Below are positions 26,224-38,621 of a stretch of DNA of 64,000 nt, piece after piece (within the stretch, counting starts at the first letter, position 1; each line of letters begins with the position of its first letter). A program made the translations under genes and the position numbers. Source of the stretch: Helicoverpa zea. Lineage: Eukaryota > Arthropoda > Insecta > Lepidoptera > Noctuidae. Below the pieces are notes generated by a model. It worked only from the letters and a program-made list of their open reading frames with translations, was not told the DNA's origin and made no database searches. Location of the stretch: positions 8,308,001 to 8,372,000 of the forward strand of contig NC_061467.1 in NCBI RefSeq assembly GCF_022581195.2, given 5' to 3'.

Positions 26224-27612
26224 GTCCCCAGGCCGGCGAACAATTTTTTTTTTGATACATATACATTTAAAACTTTGTGAGTGCCTTCCTTACGATGAGT
26301 CCGACAAACTTTTCGAATGCGCAAATTTTGGTGCCGCTGCGTTTTTTAATGCTTGACTCCTGAAATTGTCGATATGACGTCACTATGGCTCTTCGTACAT
26401 ACACGTTTCATCTTTTGAGATTCGTTTAATAAAGTTAACTAGAGAATGGTGGTCAACTTGTTCGATAAAGATCGTGCTGCGTTTGGAGTGTCCACCATCC
26501 TGAAAATGTCGATATGACGTCACTATGACTCTTCGTACATACCTGTTTCATTTTTTGAGATTCGTTTAATAAAGTTAACTAGAAAATGGTGGTCAACTTG
26601 TCCGATAAAGATCGTGCTGCGTTTGGAGTGTCCACCATCCTGAAAATGTCGGTTTGACGTCGAATGATATATGTATCATTACTACAGGAGGAATTTATTA
26701 ACTTGAAAACACCTATCGATAAAATAATCTTATATAAGCTCTAGCTTCTGAAATACTAACAATTCGCCGAAGTTTTTTTAATATGAAATGTTGCATTTAA
26801 AAACGTCTTTTGAATGATGTATAACTCATTACTAGAGATGGGATTTATTTAATTGAAAACATCTATCAATAATTATAATTTTAAATAAGCTCTAGCTTCT
26901 AAGCTACTAACAATCTGTCGGAAGTATGTTAACACGAAATGTTTCATTTAGAAAGGTTTTTCAAATAATATATAATTTGTTACTAAAGAAGTAATGGATT
27001 AGCTTGACAGAACCTACCAATAATATATTCTTAAAAAGGTTTAGCTTTTAAAGTACTAGCAATTTGAAATTTGAAAATAGTAATTAAAATTGGTAAGTAG
27101 TATGCCAATTTAATATACTTAAACAATGCACGTGAATATTTAAAAATTGACAAAAAGAATAAACTTCTTTCAATTGTAATATTTTTTTCTCATTTTCTTG
27201 TCGAACTGACTATTTGACTCACTACATTTGTCGGACAAGTCGATATTTGCAATAAGAATAGTCTTATCTATCATTGTTGTATTTGTCTGACATGTATGTA
27301 TGGGGAGACACAGTGACGTCATATCGACATGTTTCGGATGGTGGACACTCCAAACGCAGCATGATCTTTATCGGACAAGTTGACCACAATTTTCTAGTTA
27401 ACTTTATTAAACGAATCTCAAAAAATGAAACGTGTATGTACGAAGAGCCATAGTGACGTCTTATCGACAATTTCAGGAGTCAAGCATTAAAAAACGCAGC
27501 GGCACCAAAATTTGCGCATTCGAAAAGTTTGTCGGACTCATCGTAAGGAAGGCACTCACAAAGTCTTAAATGTATATGTATCAAAAAAAAGTTTGTTCGC
27601 CGGCCTGGGGAC
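26224..27612. mobile_element. Foldback-type DNA element, 1.39 kb, nested tandem repeats
   Basis: Ends GTCCCCAGGCCGGCGAAC and its exact reverse complement, flanked by TA (26222-26223 and 27613-27614). Outer arms of about 137 bp (26224-26360 and 27475-27612) are near-identical inverted copies. Inside the left arm a 140-bp unit occurs twice (26361-26500, 26501-26640) plus a 22-bp start of a third. The right arm has one inverted copy (about 27320-27474). The centre (26663-27075) holds three diverged direct units of about 150 bp. No transposase frame. A TA duplication suggests a Tc1/mariner-type source (inference). Confidence 0.88.
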
Positions 27613-27615
27613 TAT

Positions 27616-30600
27616 AATTAAAACCAAGATTTCGCATAGGCTTTTTTTGCAAAAGAGTTTATATATATTGCTTCTAAATTCAAATCCAAACAAAACAAAA
27701 CAGTACAAAACTTTTAAAATTCAAGACGCACATTTACTTTGTTACGTCTAATGTCTTAAGTAAAGGGACGTTTTTCCACTACGCCCCCTCCCCCCTCTAG
27801 TGATATATCGCGCTTGGACACGCTACCCGCGTACGTCAGTGTCCTAGTCTGACGTTTTATTGACAACAACTGAGGTAAGTCGGTATGTCCCTTTAGTGTT
27901 ACAATGGGTTAGTATTCGGGAGTTGTTTTGTTGTTAAGTAATCATTTTTGGGCTGAGAAAGGGAGTTGGTGTCCGAAATTGCGAAAGAGAAAGTACAGAA
28001 ATAAATCTATAAAACAGAAACACACTTATAATGGACAAACTAACATTGCAAAGATTTGCTAGTGGAGTTCAATTAAATAATGCAATTACATTTGACGTTA
28101 TGTATCTAGGTACGAATAATGTGTAATTTTTGAAAAATGGAAGATACTTATTTAAGTAGATAATGATGACAATAATTACCACCAGTTTACAAAAAATATT
28201 AGTATAAGCACACAATCTCATAAAAAACTACAAATACGCGCTCATTTTTGTCATTGTTTCATTTTCGTCTTTTTACAGAGAATTAGATTATTTATTCGTT
28301 GACTGCTATATGTATCCTTACGGATAAAAGAAGGTACAGTAAACCAGTGTTTATTAATAAATAGGTTCACTATTCTAACGGAAGAGAAAACCGACTAGTT
28401 CTCTCAAGCCTTAGCAGAAAACCTTTTCACACGTACCATACCACATTTTAGGCTGTCTGTATATATCTATAGGCACCTAGATACACTACAAAAAATGTAC
28501 CTACATGTCACAAAGAATACTCAAGGTTACACCAACAGAAGTGGCAATAAAAACAGCTAAGCGATGTTAGTCTTCTTAAAAATGTAAACAGACAGACAAG
28601 TGAGGCGCCGAACGTTACTTGTGTGAATTTCTGGTATGTGTGCTACAAGGACTCGGATACTTTTGTATATTCTAGCTAGGGTGTAGAAAAGAGTTAATTA
28701 TGTATTATAAGATCTTAACGATGTTTCTCTATTTTTCTTAGTAATTAATTATGATTATTATGTTCTTAATTGAGATTTTAATTATTCTGTTTTTTTTTTG
28801 CTGGCAATGTCAGTTTGCAGAAGGTGCGCTGATGCACGACGAATAGCTTTGAACTTATAAATTAAATTATTTACCTATCATTTCTGGCACATAATAATCA
28901 ATGTTCGAGTTCCAAGATATTGAAGATTTTTTCAGCCAAAATAAAAATTGAAAATCCTCTAAAAATCACCACAACGAAACGAAACTCCGTACAAAATACA
29001 ACCTTCGTACATTTCCAATTCTTTTCAAAGATTTTAAAACTGGAAACTAGGAGTCAAGCCGTCGAAACCTCACCTCTTTGTGAATAAAAATGTTGGACAA
29101 GGTAAGCAAAGCTCTGGGACTGAAAGCGCTGAGAAAGCGGAACCAGTCTGAAAGGCAGGTCGCTACCTTAGAGCACTTAAACAACTGGAACCATCTTGAG
29201 CACATATTTTGTGCTCAAGGCGAAATATCCAGCCAATTTCCCCGCGAAGGCAACACGTCAAATAGTGATAGTTCACTCCTGCATTACTGATCACATCGTA
29301 ATGCAAATCGACGGAATCATATTTGGAATCATTATCTAGATAATATAGCGCACTAATAGGAATGCTAACGGGCGGTCATGTATCACACTTTCGTATCTTA
29401 TGCAAAGGAGAGGGTACGGTGATGGCGTCTCCAGTTAGTTCAACGATTTAAGGCCGAAACGAAACTAAGTAAGCCGGTATTACGGCTAGCCAGAGTCTTG
29501 GCTAGTACTTTGTAAAGCCGCATTGTATTGGAAAGGGTGCTGTAATGCCTTAACGACGTTCTACGGGAGATTATTAACGGTCGAATTGCTTCGAAAAAGT
29601 TGGATTTCTTAAAGAATAAGATAGTTGGTTTTGTTTGATTTGGGAAGTAATAGGATTGGCTATTTGTTTTTGAAGAAAGGATTTTAAAAATAAAAGATAT
29701 TGTATTAACGAAAAAAGTCCTTTGTGAGTGATGCAAGTTAAAAATAAAAGAGGATCAGAATCAATGGCTTTGTTGAACCCTGGAAAACCTTTCCAATTTG
29801 TTCGAATAAAATAAAAAATACTATAATAAATTTTCATTCGTTTTCCTTTTATTTATTTTATTAATCATAGATATAAAAGCATTTTATATAAAGGAATTCA
29901 TAAAATAAAGTCGCACAATATTGAAAATTCCTTGCTTGTTAACAATTTCCTTGTAATTCTGAGGTTGTAACACAAATACGAGCGAAAACTTTCTGAATTT
30001 AACTTCTATGATTGTTTTACTTAAATACAGGTTGTCCTCAATTCAGAGATTCTGTGAATTAACAGTATAATTCAACATAATACAAGATTCAATATTTAAT
30101 TTTCAATAAGCTTTTTCATCCTCTAGGGTTGCAATTTCGTAATATGCTACCCTTTTAAACTAAATACTTTCATAATATGAAATTAAAATTCACTAATTAA
30201 GCGCAGAATATTATTACATCTAAACCTAATTATTTAGTCGGTACCTACTACTCATAATAGCTTTTCAGGGAAAACTTGATGCATTTTGCTCCTCATTCAA
30301 GCAGTTACCACGTTTTACGAGGCAATTAAACTACATTCAACTTTTTTAATGCTAACAAAATAATATTTGCATTACACCTGGAATGAAACAGGTAATAATT
30401 ATAATATTGTAAAGTTGTTTTTTGCTCTTTACCTATGTGATTGATAAAGTTTATGCATTCTGAAAATTGAGTTATAAATAATTTTAAAGTGTAATATGTC
30501 CGTATTGTTACATAAATTTAATGATACAGTATTTTATCAGTTAATAAAACAATAACTACCTCCTCCATAGTTTCTGAGTTACAGTACAAAAATAAGAATT

Positions 30601-30617
30601 TATTAAACTTTTTCCGT
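27616..30617. other. Intergenic; one small frame of note
   Basis: No gene recognised apart from the doubtful frame at 29090-29290. The frames 29440-29837 (minus) are AT-rich and without motif. Confidence 0.45.
29090..29290 (+). CDS. Doubtful small open reading frame, 66 codons
   Basis: Starts MLDKVSKALGLKALRKRNQS after AAAAATG. It is less AT-biased than its surroundings, hydrophilic, and its first part could form a basic amphipathic helix. I recognise no family. A good donor-like GTAAGC follows the fourth codon (ATGTTGGACAAG|GTAAGC), so it could equally be the end of a short first coding exon of a plus-strand gene. It could also be chance. Confidence 0.2.
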   Translation: MLDKVSKALGLKALRKRNQSERQVATLEHLNNWNHLEHIFCAQGEISSQFPREGNTSNSDSSLLHY

Positions 30618-30755
30618 CTTACCACAAAAACTTTTTAACGTCAGTTTAAGACTTGTCTAAAAAAATGTCTAATTATGACGTTGACATATGGTTCATTTTG
30701 GAGCCACATTTTTTTTAGACAAGTGTAAAACAGTGGTTAAAGTTTTTGTAGTAAG
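30618..30755. mobile_element. MITE, 138 bp
   Basis: Inverted ends CTTACCACAAAAACTTTTTA and (reverse complement of the right end) CTTACTACAAAAACTTTAAC continue for about 50 bp to CTTGTCTAAAAAAATGT. The short centre contains GACGTTGACATATGGTTCAT. Seen before as a moth MITE; no coding capacity. Confidence 0.75.
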
Positions 30756-31296
30756 GCCATTTGTGTATAACCGATCTTGACAGCGCCCTGAACTAATTGA
30801 CACTAAAAAAACTATGTACGTACCACTACACTCCATTATTAAACCTGTAACTTAATATTGAGACGTCAAACCATACCTTATATATGACATCATAAATGCC
30901 AGACCCGCCACAACCAACTTGTTCGTACATAAATCCTAATACCGCAGTAAACCGTGATAAAATTGATTATCCACAATCTGGTGTTTGAACCTTCATAAAT
31001 TATTGCTTTAATGCCTCTCAAGAGTGAGAGATGTCAGCTTATAAGCAATCAAGTTGACTTTAAAGGATTTTTATTGGTTTAAAGAAGTTTTATATGTGTA
31101 AAATGGTGATGATAGTTCGATTTTGCAGTTTAAAACATCGAGTCTGGTTTCGCCGAAGCTGTACCTGTCCAAACCCACGTTATTTACATACACTATAATT
31201 TTAAAATTTCTATAATAGGGCGTAAGCCTTTTATCATTAGGTATATAGGGTTTGATCATAGACTGATACGAAGAATATACTAATAACTAATATAGC

Positions 31297-31351
31297 AAGA
31301 CAACTGTATTACAGAAGGTGTTTATACACCTTCTAGTAGTCTTGCTTATTT
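31297..31351. repeat. Two-stem hairpin sequence
   Basis: AGCAAGAC ... GTCTTGCT forms the outer stem and AGAAGGTGT TTAT ACACCTTCT the inner one, with an unpaired bulge between. It may be a very small MITE or a structured RNA; no promoter seen. Confidence 0.5.
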
Positions 31352-32210
31352 AGAGTGGTTAAAACAATGCTCACTTAAACCGAATTCATATAGCACAGCA
31401 GTTCGAGCGACGACGCCTAAAATCTTTATTAAAATATATTTTAGCAAGAAAAAAAAATGATATTGTAACATTATGTATGGAGTCTGCATATTTTGAATTT
31501 TATTCTACAACCAAAAAAATCACAACTGAAAAGGAACATTAAAAAAAAAGAACTGATATTCGATATTCGAACCATTTCCGTTCTTTAATACTGGCACAGG
31601 TGCAACTTAATTTTTATCCTTAGGGAAATGTTTTTTTCAAACCAAACTCTTTTGTGCTCTTTTCTTTATGCTGCTGTTAATGTAGGTGTAAGAGAGATAG
31701 AGAAAAAATCGGAATTAGAATTCTGATATCAACATTATCGAGGTGGATGATGTAAGATACTTAAGGCACGATTTGAATGCTAGCTGCTGACTGCAACTGC
31801 TGACCGCACATGCAGCGACTGCATGAAAAGAATTGATAACTAAGAGCGACTGCGCGAGCTGCCGTTTCAATCAAAAATATGCGATCGGCAGTTGGTATTC
31901 AAAATGTACCTTTATGGTGATTAATGAATAATGAAAGTTTCGCCAATCTAAAAATACTAACCCAATAAAACTTTTACCTGAAAATAAATCAATACGAAAC
32001 TAAAACGGGCGATTCCGCTAAAACTATATCGTTTTATTGCCCAAACGATTGTGTAACAATAATTCGAAAAGTTCCAAACGACTGAGCAATGATTGCTTTT
32101 ACCCTATTTTGAAATTCACTCCTATTTGAAGTCGTCAAATAAAGGTTCATGTGATATTCATAGACTGAAGCGGCTGAAAACATCTACTTGGGTACATAAG
32201 ACGTTATGGG

Positions 32211-32251
32211 GATCTATAGATGTGTATGTTAGCCATACACATCTATAGATC
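32211..32251. repeat. Perfect 18-bp hairpin with 5-nt loop
   Basis: GATCTATAGATGTGTATG, loop TTAGC, CATACACATCTATAGATC. The outer half (ATCTATAGAT) is itself a palindrome. Confidence 0.85.
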
Positions 32252-35200
32252 TATAGATTCGTGGTATAATTAATTGTTCACATATTAGTTGAATTTCCTT
32301 CCTGCTTGCTTTTGTTTATCTTGATTTCTCGTAGTTCGTATTTGTATAAACAATGTACATAGATACTCTGACTCTGAAAGGCATAATTTAATAAAATTTG
32401 AAAAAATGAAAATTCAAATGTGAATAACTTAAAATCTTTTCAATGTACCAGTAATTTATTTTACCAGTAGTAAAATGTTTAAATTGCGCAAATTAATACC
32501 ATCTTCATTTCAAAATATTGTTAGATACCTATAGAAATAATAAAAAGAAGGTTGTTCAATTAAAAAAGTGCTTTCAACATTTCAGTTTTAAAAACAGACG
32601 TTACTTTATTTCAACGATATTCAATGTTCATGCATTTTTATAAATGTTACAGATTTTTATAAAACCAAACGTGTTTATTTTCAGATTTCATCTGCAACTC
32701 ATTTCTTTATAATTTTACCTAACCTAACCGTGAATAAATGTTGTTTTAATGTTAATTGGATTTTTTCAAAACACAATAGCTCCAATTTTTTTTTTATGTT
32801 AGGTACCTACTTTAAACGTATATAAAACATAGGTATGTTTTATAATCCGTATCAACCTTTGAACCACGGAGGTTTCTCCTCCGTGCTTTGAACCAATTCC
32901 TACAAGACGCGACTGAAACCGCCAGAAACACCTAGTATATCAACGCCCGTAAATAAGACAGCAAAGTAGTCATTAATTCAGTTGCGAAGCTAAAAAAAAC
33001 CTAACATCCAAAAGGATTTCAGTAAGCTCCCAACAACCGTTGATATATTATTCAGTTTGCGTCCGACGGCGTAAATGAAAAAGTTTCTGTATTCAATGAC
33101 TATTCGAACACCACCAAAATACTGGTAAACCCGAAAGTTTTCGAATCGAACCTAAATTACGAGTTGGAGACCCGGGGCAAGTTAAATATTCAAGGGGCGT
33201 CTGTCACTGTATGAAGATTAAGTAGCAGTATAAAATGTTAATATAGGAATATATTTATTTATATCCGGTAAACTCCATTTTGATGAGAAATTTTCAATAT
33301 AAGAAAAATCATATAGAAACGTCAGTGCCTCAGTCTCTGGTACAGACAAGAGGTTTGAGAAATTCCGAAGTAGATTAACCTCCATATTGACGTCATTTGT
33401 TTAATTATTTTGTTTTACGAGAGGTCATAACACGATAGAACAAATTACAGAATCTTAAGTGCGCACCTGCTTTCAAAACTTACCACCTGAGAATCACAAG
33501 AGAATACAAGTCATATTAACGCACACATTGATACTACACACATACGCACCTAGCCTTAATCAAGCTTGTCTAGAAATTAAGGTAAGAAACAGCAAAGGTT
33601 GAATGTTCAAAACACTGGCACGTGTATAAAGGATTTCAGTACTTGATTAACTTTCAAGGCTAGAGTAAGCTTAATAAACATTATATCGCAAATTATCTTC
33701 AAATATAATAAAATTAAAACTAACTAAATATTTTATTTTGAATAACTCTCGAAGCTGTTGTTTATGTACTATACAAGGTCTACTAACTAAGCATAACAGG
33801 ATTTTAAATTTTCACACACGTGTAGCGATTAGTTTTAGACAGTTAAAATATTATAACCAAAAGTTCAACATAATTGAAAAAGATATTTCAGAAAGAACGA
33901 ATCACGGAACTTTAATAGTCAAACAATCTTAACAAAACTTCAATGCAAGTTTCTTACACAAACTCTAGAACTTAAAAACGTAAGAAACACACGTAACCAG
34001 CATTTGCAAGATTGTAAGAATCCTTTGGTCCTTGCAATTTCCGATTTCACTCGGTCCGCCAATAATCGGAGCAGTCTAAGTCAGAAAAACTTTTCAATGG
34101 TACCGCCTTGATTCCACTTTATTCAGTCGACCGTGACTCGAATAAAGTATCTCACGATTCAACATTTAATTTCGTTCGGTTTGACAAATCTGTTTTTTAT
34201 TCTGCCAACCCCAGTTTTTAGGAATATATTTCGCAATTTCTTCGTTATAAATGTACTTGGTTTTTGTTGATTGTTGCGGATTTGATAGGACTGTCAGGAT
34301 CTTGATCTGGTTAAGTGAAAAACAATTGTAATTTAAGTAGATGTTTCAATGCTTTACGAAAATATATTTTTTATTTATAAATATAAATTAGTTAATCCTG
34401 ATGAATTTCCATTAGACACACTCCATTAGGAATCGTAATTGAAACAGTAAAACCCTCTACGTTTAATTCGGTACTTTACTAGCAAGGGGCTACCACGAGG
34501 CTTCAAACTTTCATTTAAAAGCAAAAATCGTAAAACGAAACTAATTTTGATTAATACGAAACAGCCCTCTTCGCTAATCAACACCACAGGGAAATGTTTT
34601 CATTAGCTTAAAAGCGTATGTAAATTGTTTTTAAACGTCATAACAGCCGTTGTAAATTAATTTGAAGGGAGCACGGGGATACCTATCATTACAGCTATTA
34701 TGAAAAACAGCTTACAAGTTGGGAATAATTAGTAGAGAATTAATATTGTAATGAGCTTGTTTGTATGTTATTTTTTCATGTAATATTATATCTTCAGTAA
34801 GACTTAATGAAAGTGATTAGATAAATTGCCTCAACCTTGACAGCAGTTGATGTTTGATTTTCTTTGATCTTTAAACTAGTCTTAGTAAAGAAAACACTAC
34901 AAAGTGTTACTACTTACTATAAAATGCAGCACAAAATTGTAGTATTAAAATTCATAGAACCGTTCTCATACAGTACACTTATGAAGAAATCTTACGAAGG
35001 TACAATCATGCACATGACTTTTTCCTCATATAGAGGAAAAATAAGAGATTCCCCTTTCTCTCAGGATTACTGGCTTTTGACTTTGTGATACTGAACGAAG
35101 CTATCACTTATTCATGAGACTGAGCTATCTTAGATTTTTTTTCTTCGTATGAAATGGCTGTGCACAAAATATTCACTATAATAAACATTTTAGAAGGATT

Positions 35201-36997
35201 TTTGGATGTATTTTTACGTCATTAGAGCCTGTTTTGAAAATGGAACGTGATGCGTCAAAGGCTTATGAGCGTGCTTTGTAATGAGTCAACTAGGAAAGTG
35301 AATTATGTTGGTACCCGTGAGCCTGTTCTGTCATTACTCATTCTATGTGTCTCGCCTGAAATTGAAGCGACACTTTTTGCAGTAAAATTCGATGTGACGC
35401 TTAATTACCTGCTTATTTACAGTCACTTTTATATCGTAATTTCAATTTTCATTTGTGATCATTATAAGCAAACAACATTGATACCTACATCTCCAATCCA
35501 GGAATCGTAAGGCGTAATAGCATGAAATAGGCGTGAACGCACCTATTTCGTGTTTTAGAACCAATATTAATTAACAACTCAAATCTGCATTATCATGAGC
35601 CTTTTGTCCATTGACTATGAAAAAAAAAGTCCCTCTAGAGTAAATTCAGCAGTTATATAAAAGTACTTTCCAGTTTCCTGTATGGAACTCGAATCCGCAG
35701 TAACCAGCACGCCAGCAGTTTCCTCAGCCGAAAGACCGCGTCAATTTGCAGGGTAACTAATACTTTCCATTCGAACATTGTAACAAAACCTTTTAAACGT
35801 TTCCTATAGTCATCCACAGGGTCCACACATTAAAACTTGGACCCACAAATGGAGAACACGTATCATCATTATCACTTTTTGTTGGGGGACACGACAATAC
35901 AAATGATTGAAGTTTTCGAATCGTTTTGCTAAATCGACCGTCCTCTCGGTAGCAATTGTGTGAGGGTGATGTTTTTATTTCATCTTCTAATGTACCCACC
36001 CATTCTTAATATTTTGGTGATACACACTTACAAGTAAATTGATATTTTGTCCATACCCAGTGATTTTGAACTAAGCAACTTGTACACAATCGAGACTTAT
36101 AAATTCACTATGATAGGAAACAAATAAACATCTTCTAAATGGAACGCCTTATTTATTGAAACTTACCATCATCACTTTGTTTTTGTTCCAAATAAACGAT
36201 ATTTTATAATGAAAGTGTTTTACTGATGCAATATTACCTTTCCCCTAGAACATGTTACTTGAAAAAAGAGCAAGTCTAACCCAATTTATCCGAGGGAAGT
36301 AGTTTCGTCATATTCTTATTCGGTTATGCAGGACCAACAAGGCGGAATATTGGACGCTGTTGCAGGCAATTTTGATAAAAATGGCTTTTTAATGGAAGGA
36401 GGTGTACCTTTTTTATGCAGTGGGTAATACTAGCTGCTAGCTTACCATGTTGTTTTATTTTTGAATGAGTACTTTGGGTCATTCTCCGTTTGAAATAAAT
36501 AATTTGACCTCTTTATAACCCAAAATCTGTGAAACATTTCAATTATAAAGAGGAACTTATGCAATTATTGCCTCAAAACATTACCTTCCCCATTCAACAA
36601 AGCTAATAATTCTCAACGTCCACAAAAACAAAGCCACACACTAACAACAGCAAAAAAGTAACAAAACGTACGCCATAATGAATCCTTTGAACGCAAAACA
36701 GAACAATTTCAGGCCACGTCCCTTACTAATTGCGAAAAATCCGGCTGCAAGTTGGGTGTCAAAACGACAGACTAACACTAATCTCTTGGGTACAGTCACG
36801 GAGTGAGATAATGTGAGCGGAGATACCATAATGCAGGTAGGTCAGGCGCTTTCTTCTATGCCAAATTCGTACGGACTCGTGACTGAAACGATCAGTTACG
36901 AGTGAACTAACAAGGCGTTCGGATTCTTTGAGACATGTCAAAAATTTTTGGTATTAGATACAAAAGTGGTCGGGTCCAAAGAAGGCGTTAAAAGGGC

Positions 36998-37502
36998 GAA
37001 GAAAGAAAGAAAGAAAGAAAGAAACATTTATTTGTAGGAATATGGGTACAAATCAGTTGTTAGGTGTAGTTATAAGTTCGAACCATACTCTGCCATGATC
37101 AGGCGTACAAATTTTTATTGTTAACACAAAGTGTTTAACTTAAATCTACTCTAACAAGGTACATAACTATACTCACTGCTTATACAATTATTATATCACA
37201 GTTTTATCGTTTAAATACTCTTTCACACTATAATAACATTTGTCTAGAAGTAAAATAAATAATTTCCGTTTAAATAGGTTTAGACTATTAACTTCCTTAA
37301 AACTATTTGGCAACTTGTTGTTAATATGTATCGCCATGCAATACACATTCTGACTAAACACATTGACTCTTTGCTGAGGCACCAGGAGATTGTGAATACG
37401 TCTACCTGGCCTAGTCACTGCATCATTGTGCTTGCAGAAAAACTGGGGATGTTTGCGCACAAAAACACAGATTTCCAATATGTACAGACTGGGTAAAGGC
37501 AA
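36998..37502 (-). mobile_element. LINE 3' end with (TTTC)n tail
   Basis: The minus frame 37502-37191 encodes PLPSLYILEICVFVRKHPQF, then FSQNVYCMAIHINNKLPNSF and LFKRKLFILLLDKCYYSVKE, ending at a stop: the C-terminal part of a Jockey/CR1-like reverse transcriptase. The 3' UTR contains GTACGCCTGATCATGGCAGA and ends with AATAAATGTTTC and (TTTC)n at about 37020-36998. It is 5'-truncated near 37502, and the repeat at 37531-37615 lies just beyond. Non-functional. Confidence 0.85.
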
Positions 37503-37530
37503 TATATTATATTTTCTAAAATAACAGTAA

Positions 37531-37615
37531 CGTTCCTCATTCCAAGGACACTCGTATTTTGGTACGCTACTTTCTTAGGCGATAACACCTCCGCTAGCCA
37601 TTTTGTTCTCCATGG
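37531..37615. repeat. Dispersed repeat shared with 11981-12075
   Basis: CGTTCCTCAT, ATTTTGGTACGCTACTTTCT, TAGGCGATAACACCTCCGCT and AGCCATTTTGTTCTCCATG. Confidence 0.65.
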
Positions 37616-38620
37616 GTACAGTTGAAACAAAAAGTGAAATGAAAATTGTAACAGCCGGATTTGGTTGTAAGCCATCGGACATAGCTTGGGGCAAGAATAT
37701 TGCTGTAAAATGTTCTGGTCTGCATTCAGTAGTGACGTTTTTAGAGTGACAGGTCGTTAGGCCAGGTGTTTTTTGTGGCTTTTAGAGTAGTTGTTTTATA
37801 CTAATTGGTTGTCCCCATGGCGTAATGGTTTGGCAAAGTATTGACTTAAGAGGACGAATTGGAATTTTTGGCGCCAAGGATCTCAATTTTTCTCAGTAAA
37901 TACATAACGGATCAAAATACAACTTGGTTACCTGAAAGTTCATGATATAAACCTTATTTTGTTAGACGTCAAAACATGATTAGGTAACTTTTATAACAGA
38001 GAAAAATATATCAAACATACCTCTTTTTAAAAAGAGATTCACATATTATGGGCAAACGGGACCGATTTAAGCCTCTTAACTTTTTTAGTAGTTGAGTATA
38101 TACATACTCTTTAAAATTGTAGAAGGAATTTTTATCAAATTATCATTTCAAAATAATAAAATTACAAAACCATTTTGTCGCTTACGACTTTTAGTTCTAA
38201 GCTAGCGCGCGTATTGTTATCCTCGCCCCGCTCAGACGCTCCGACCCCTTTTGGCGCCTTAGATGCGCATGCCGGTTATGGAATTATTGTTGACCAATTC
38301 GTCGCCTTAAGACTGGCTTTGGCTGAGCTAGTAGAAGTTCTAGTGATAAGTGGTATAGCTTCATTTATTTTATTTACACTTTTGTTGATGAAAGCATTTT
38401 TCCAGTTATATGTCGTTCATGCACTATATGTAAAGACTATCAAAGAAACAGATATACAGCTCTTACCTACTGCTTCTATAGTTGTGAGCTCATTAGTAAA
38501 TAACAATATATTGCCTTTTACTTTGTCGATTCTTGTCCGGAATAGCATTGTAGTTTTCCTTATTTTTGTGCTATCTATGTGGCAGTGTGTATTTCATCGA
38601 AAGTGTTTTTTTTTATAATA
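37616..38620. other. Intergenic; 147-codon frame not accepted as a gene
   Basis: The plus frame 38175-38618 begins at a TTG, not an ATG; its first part is GC-rich (SSPRSDAPTPFGAL) and the rest AT-rich and hydrophobic. It runs up to the Harbinger-like element. I see no family motif. Confidence 0.4.
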
Positions 38621-38621
38621 A

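Larger units (their letters stand above)
30756..36997. other. Intergenic, no gene recognised
   Basis: AT-rich DNA with two hairpins (31297-31351 and 32211-32251) and a short one at 32875-32896. Frames at 31071-31259, 33738-33932, 34864-35088, 35247-35510, 35793-35999 and 36641-36941 show no motif or splice context. Confidence 0.45.

Noticed and set aside
38175..38618. 147-codon plus-strand open frame
   Set aside because: It begins with TTG rather than ATG, changes base composition midway and shows no family motif or splice context; probably chance beside a mobile element.
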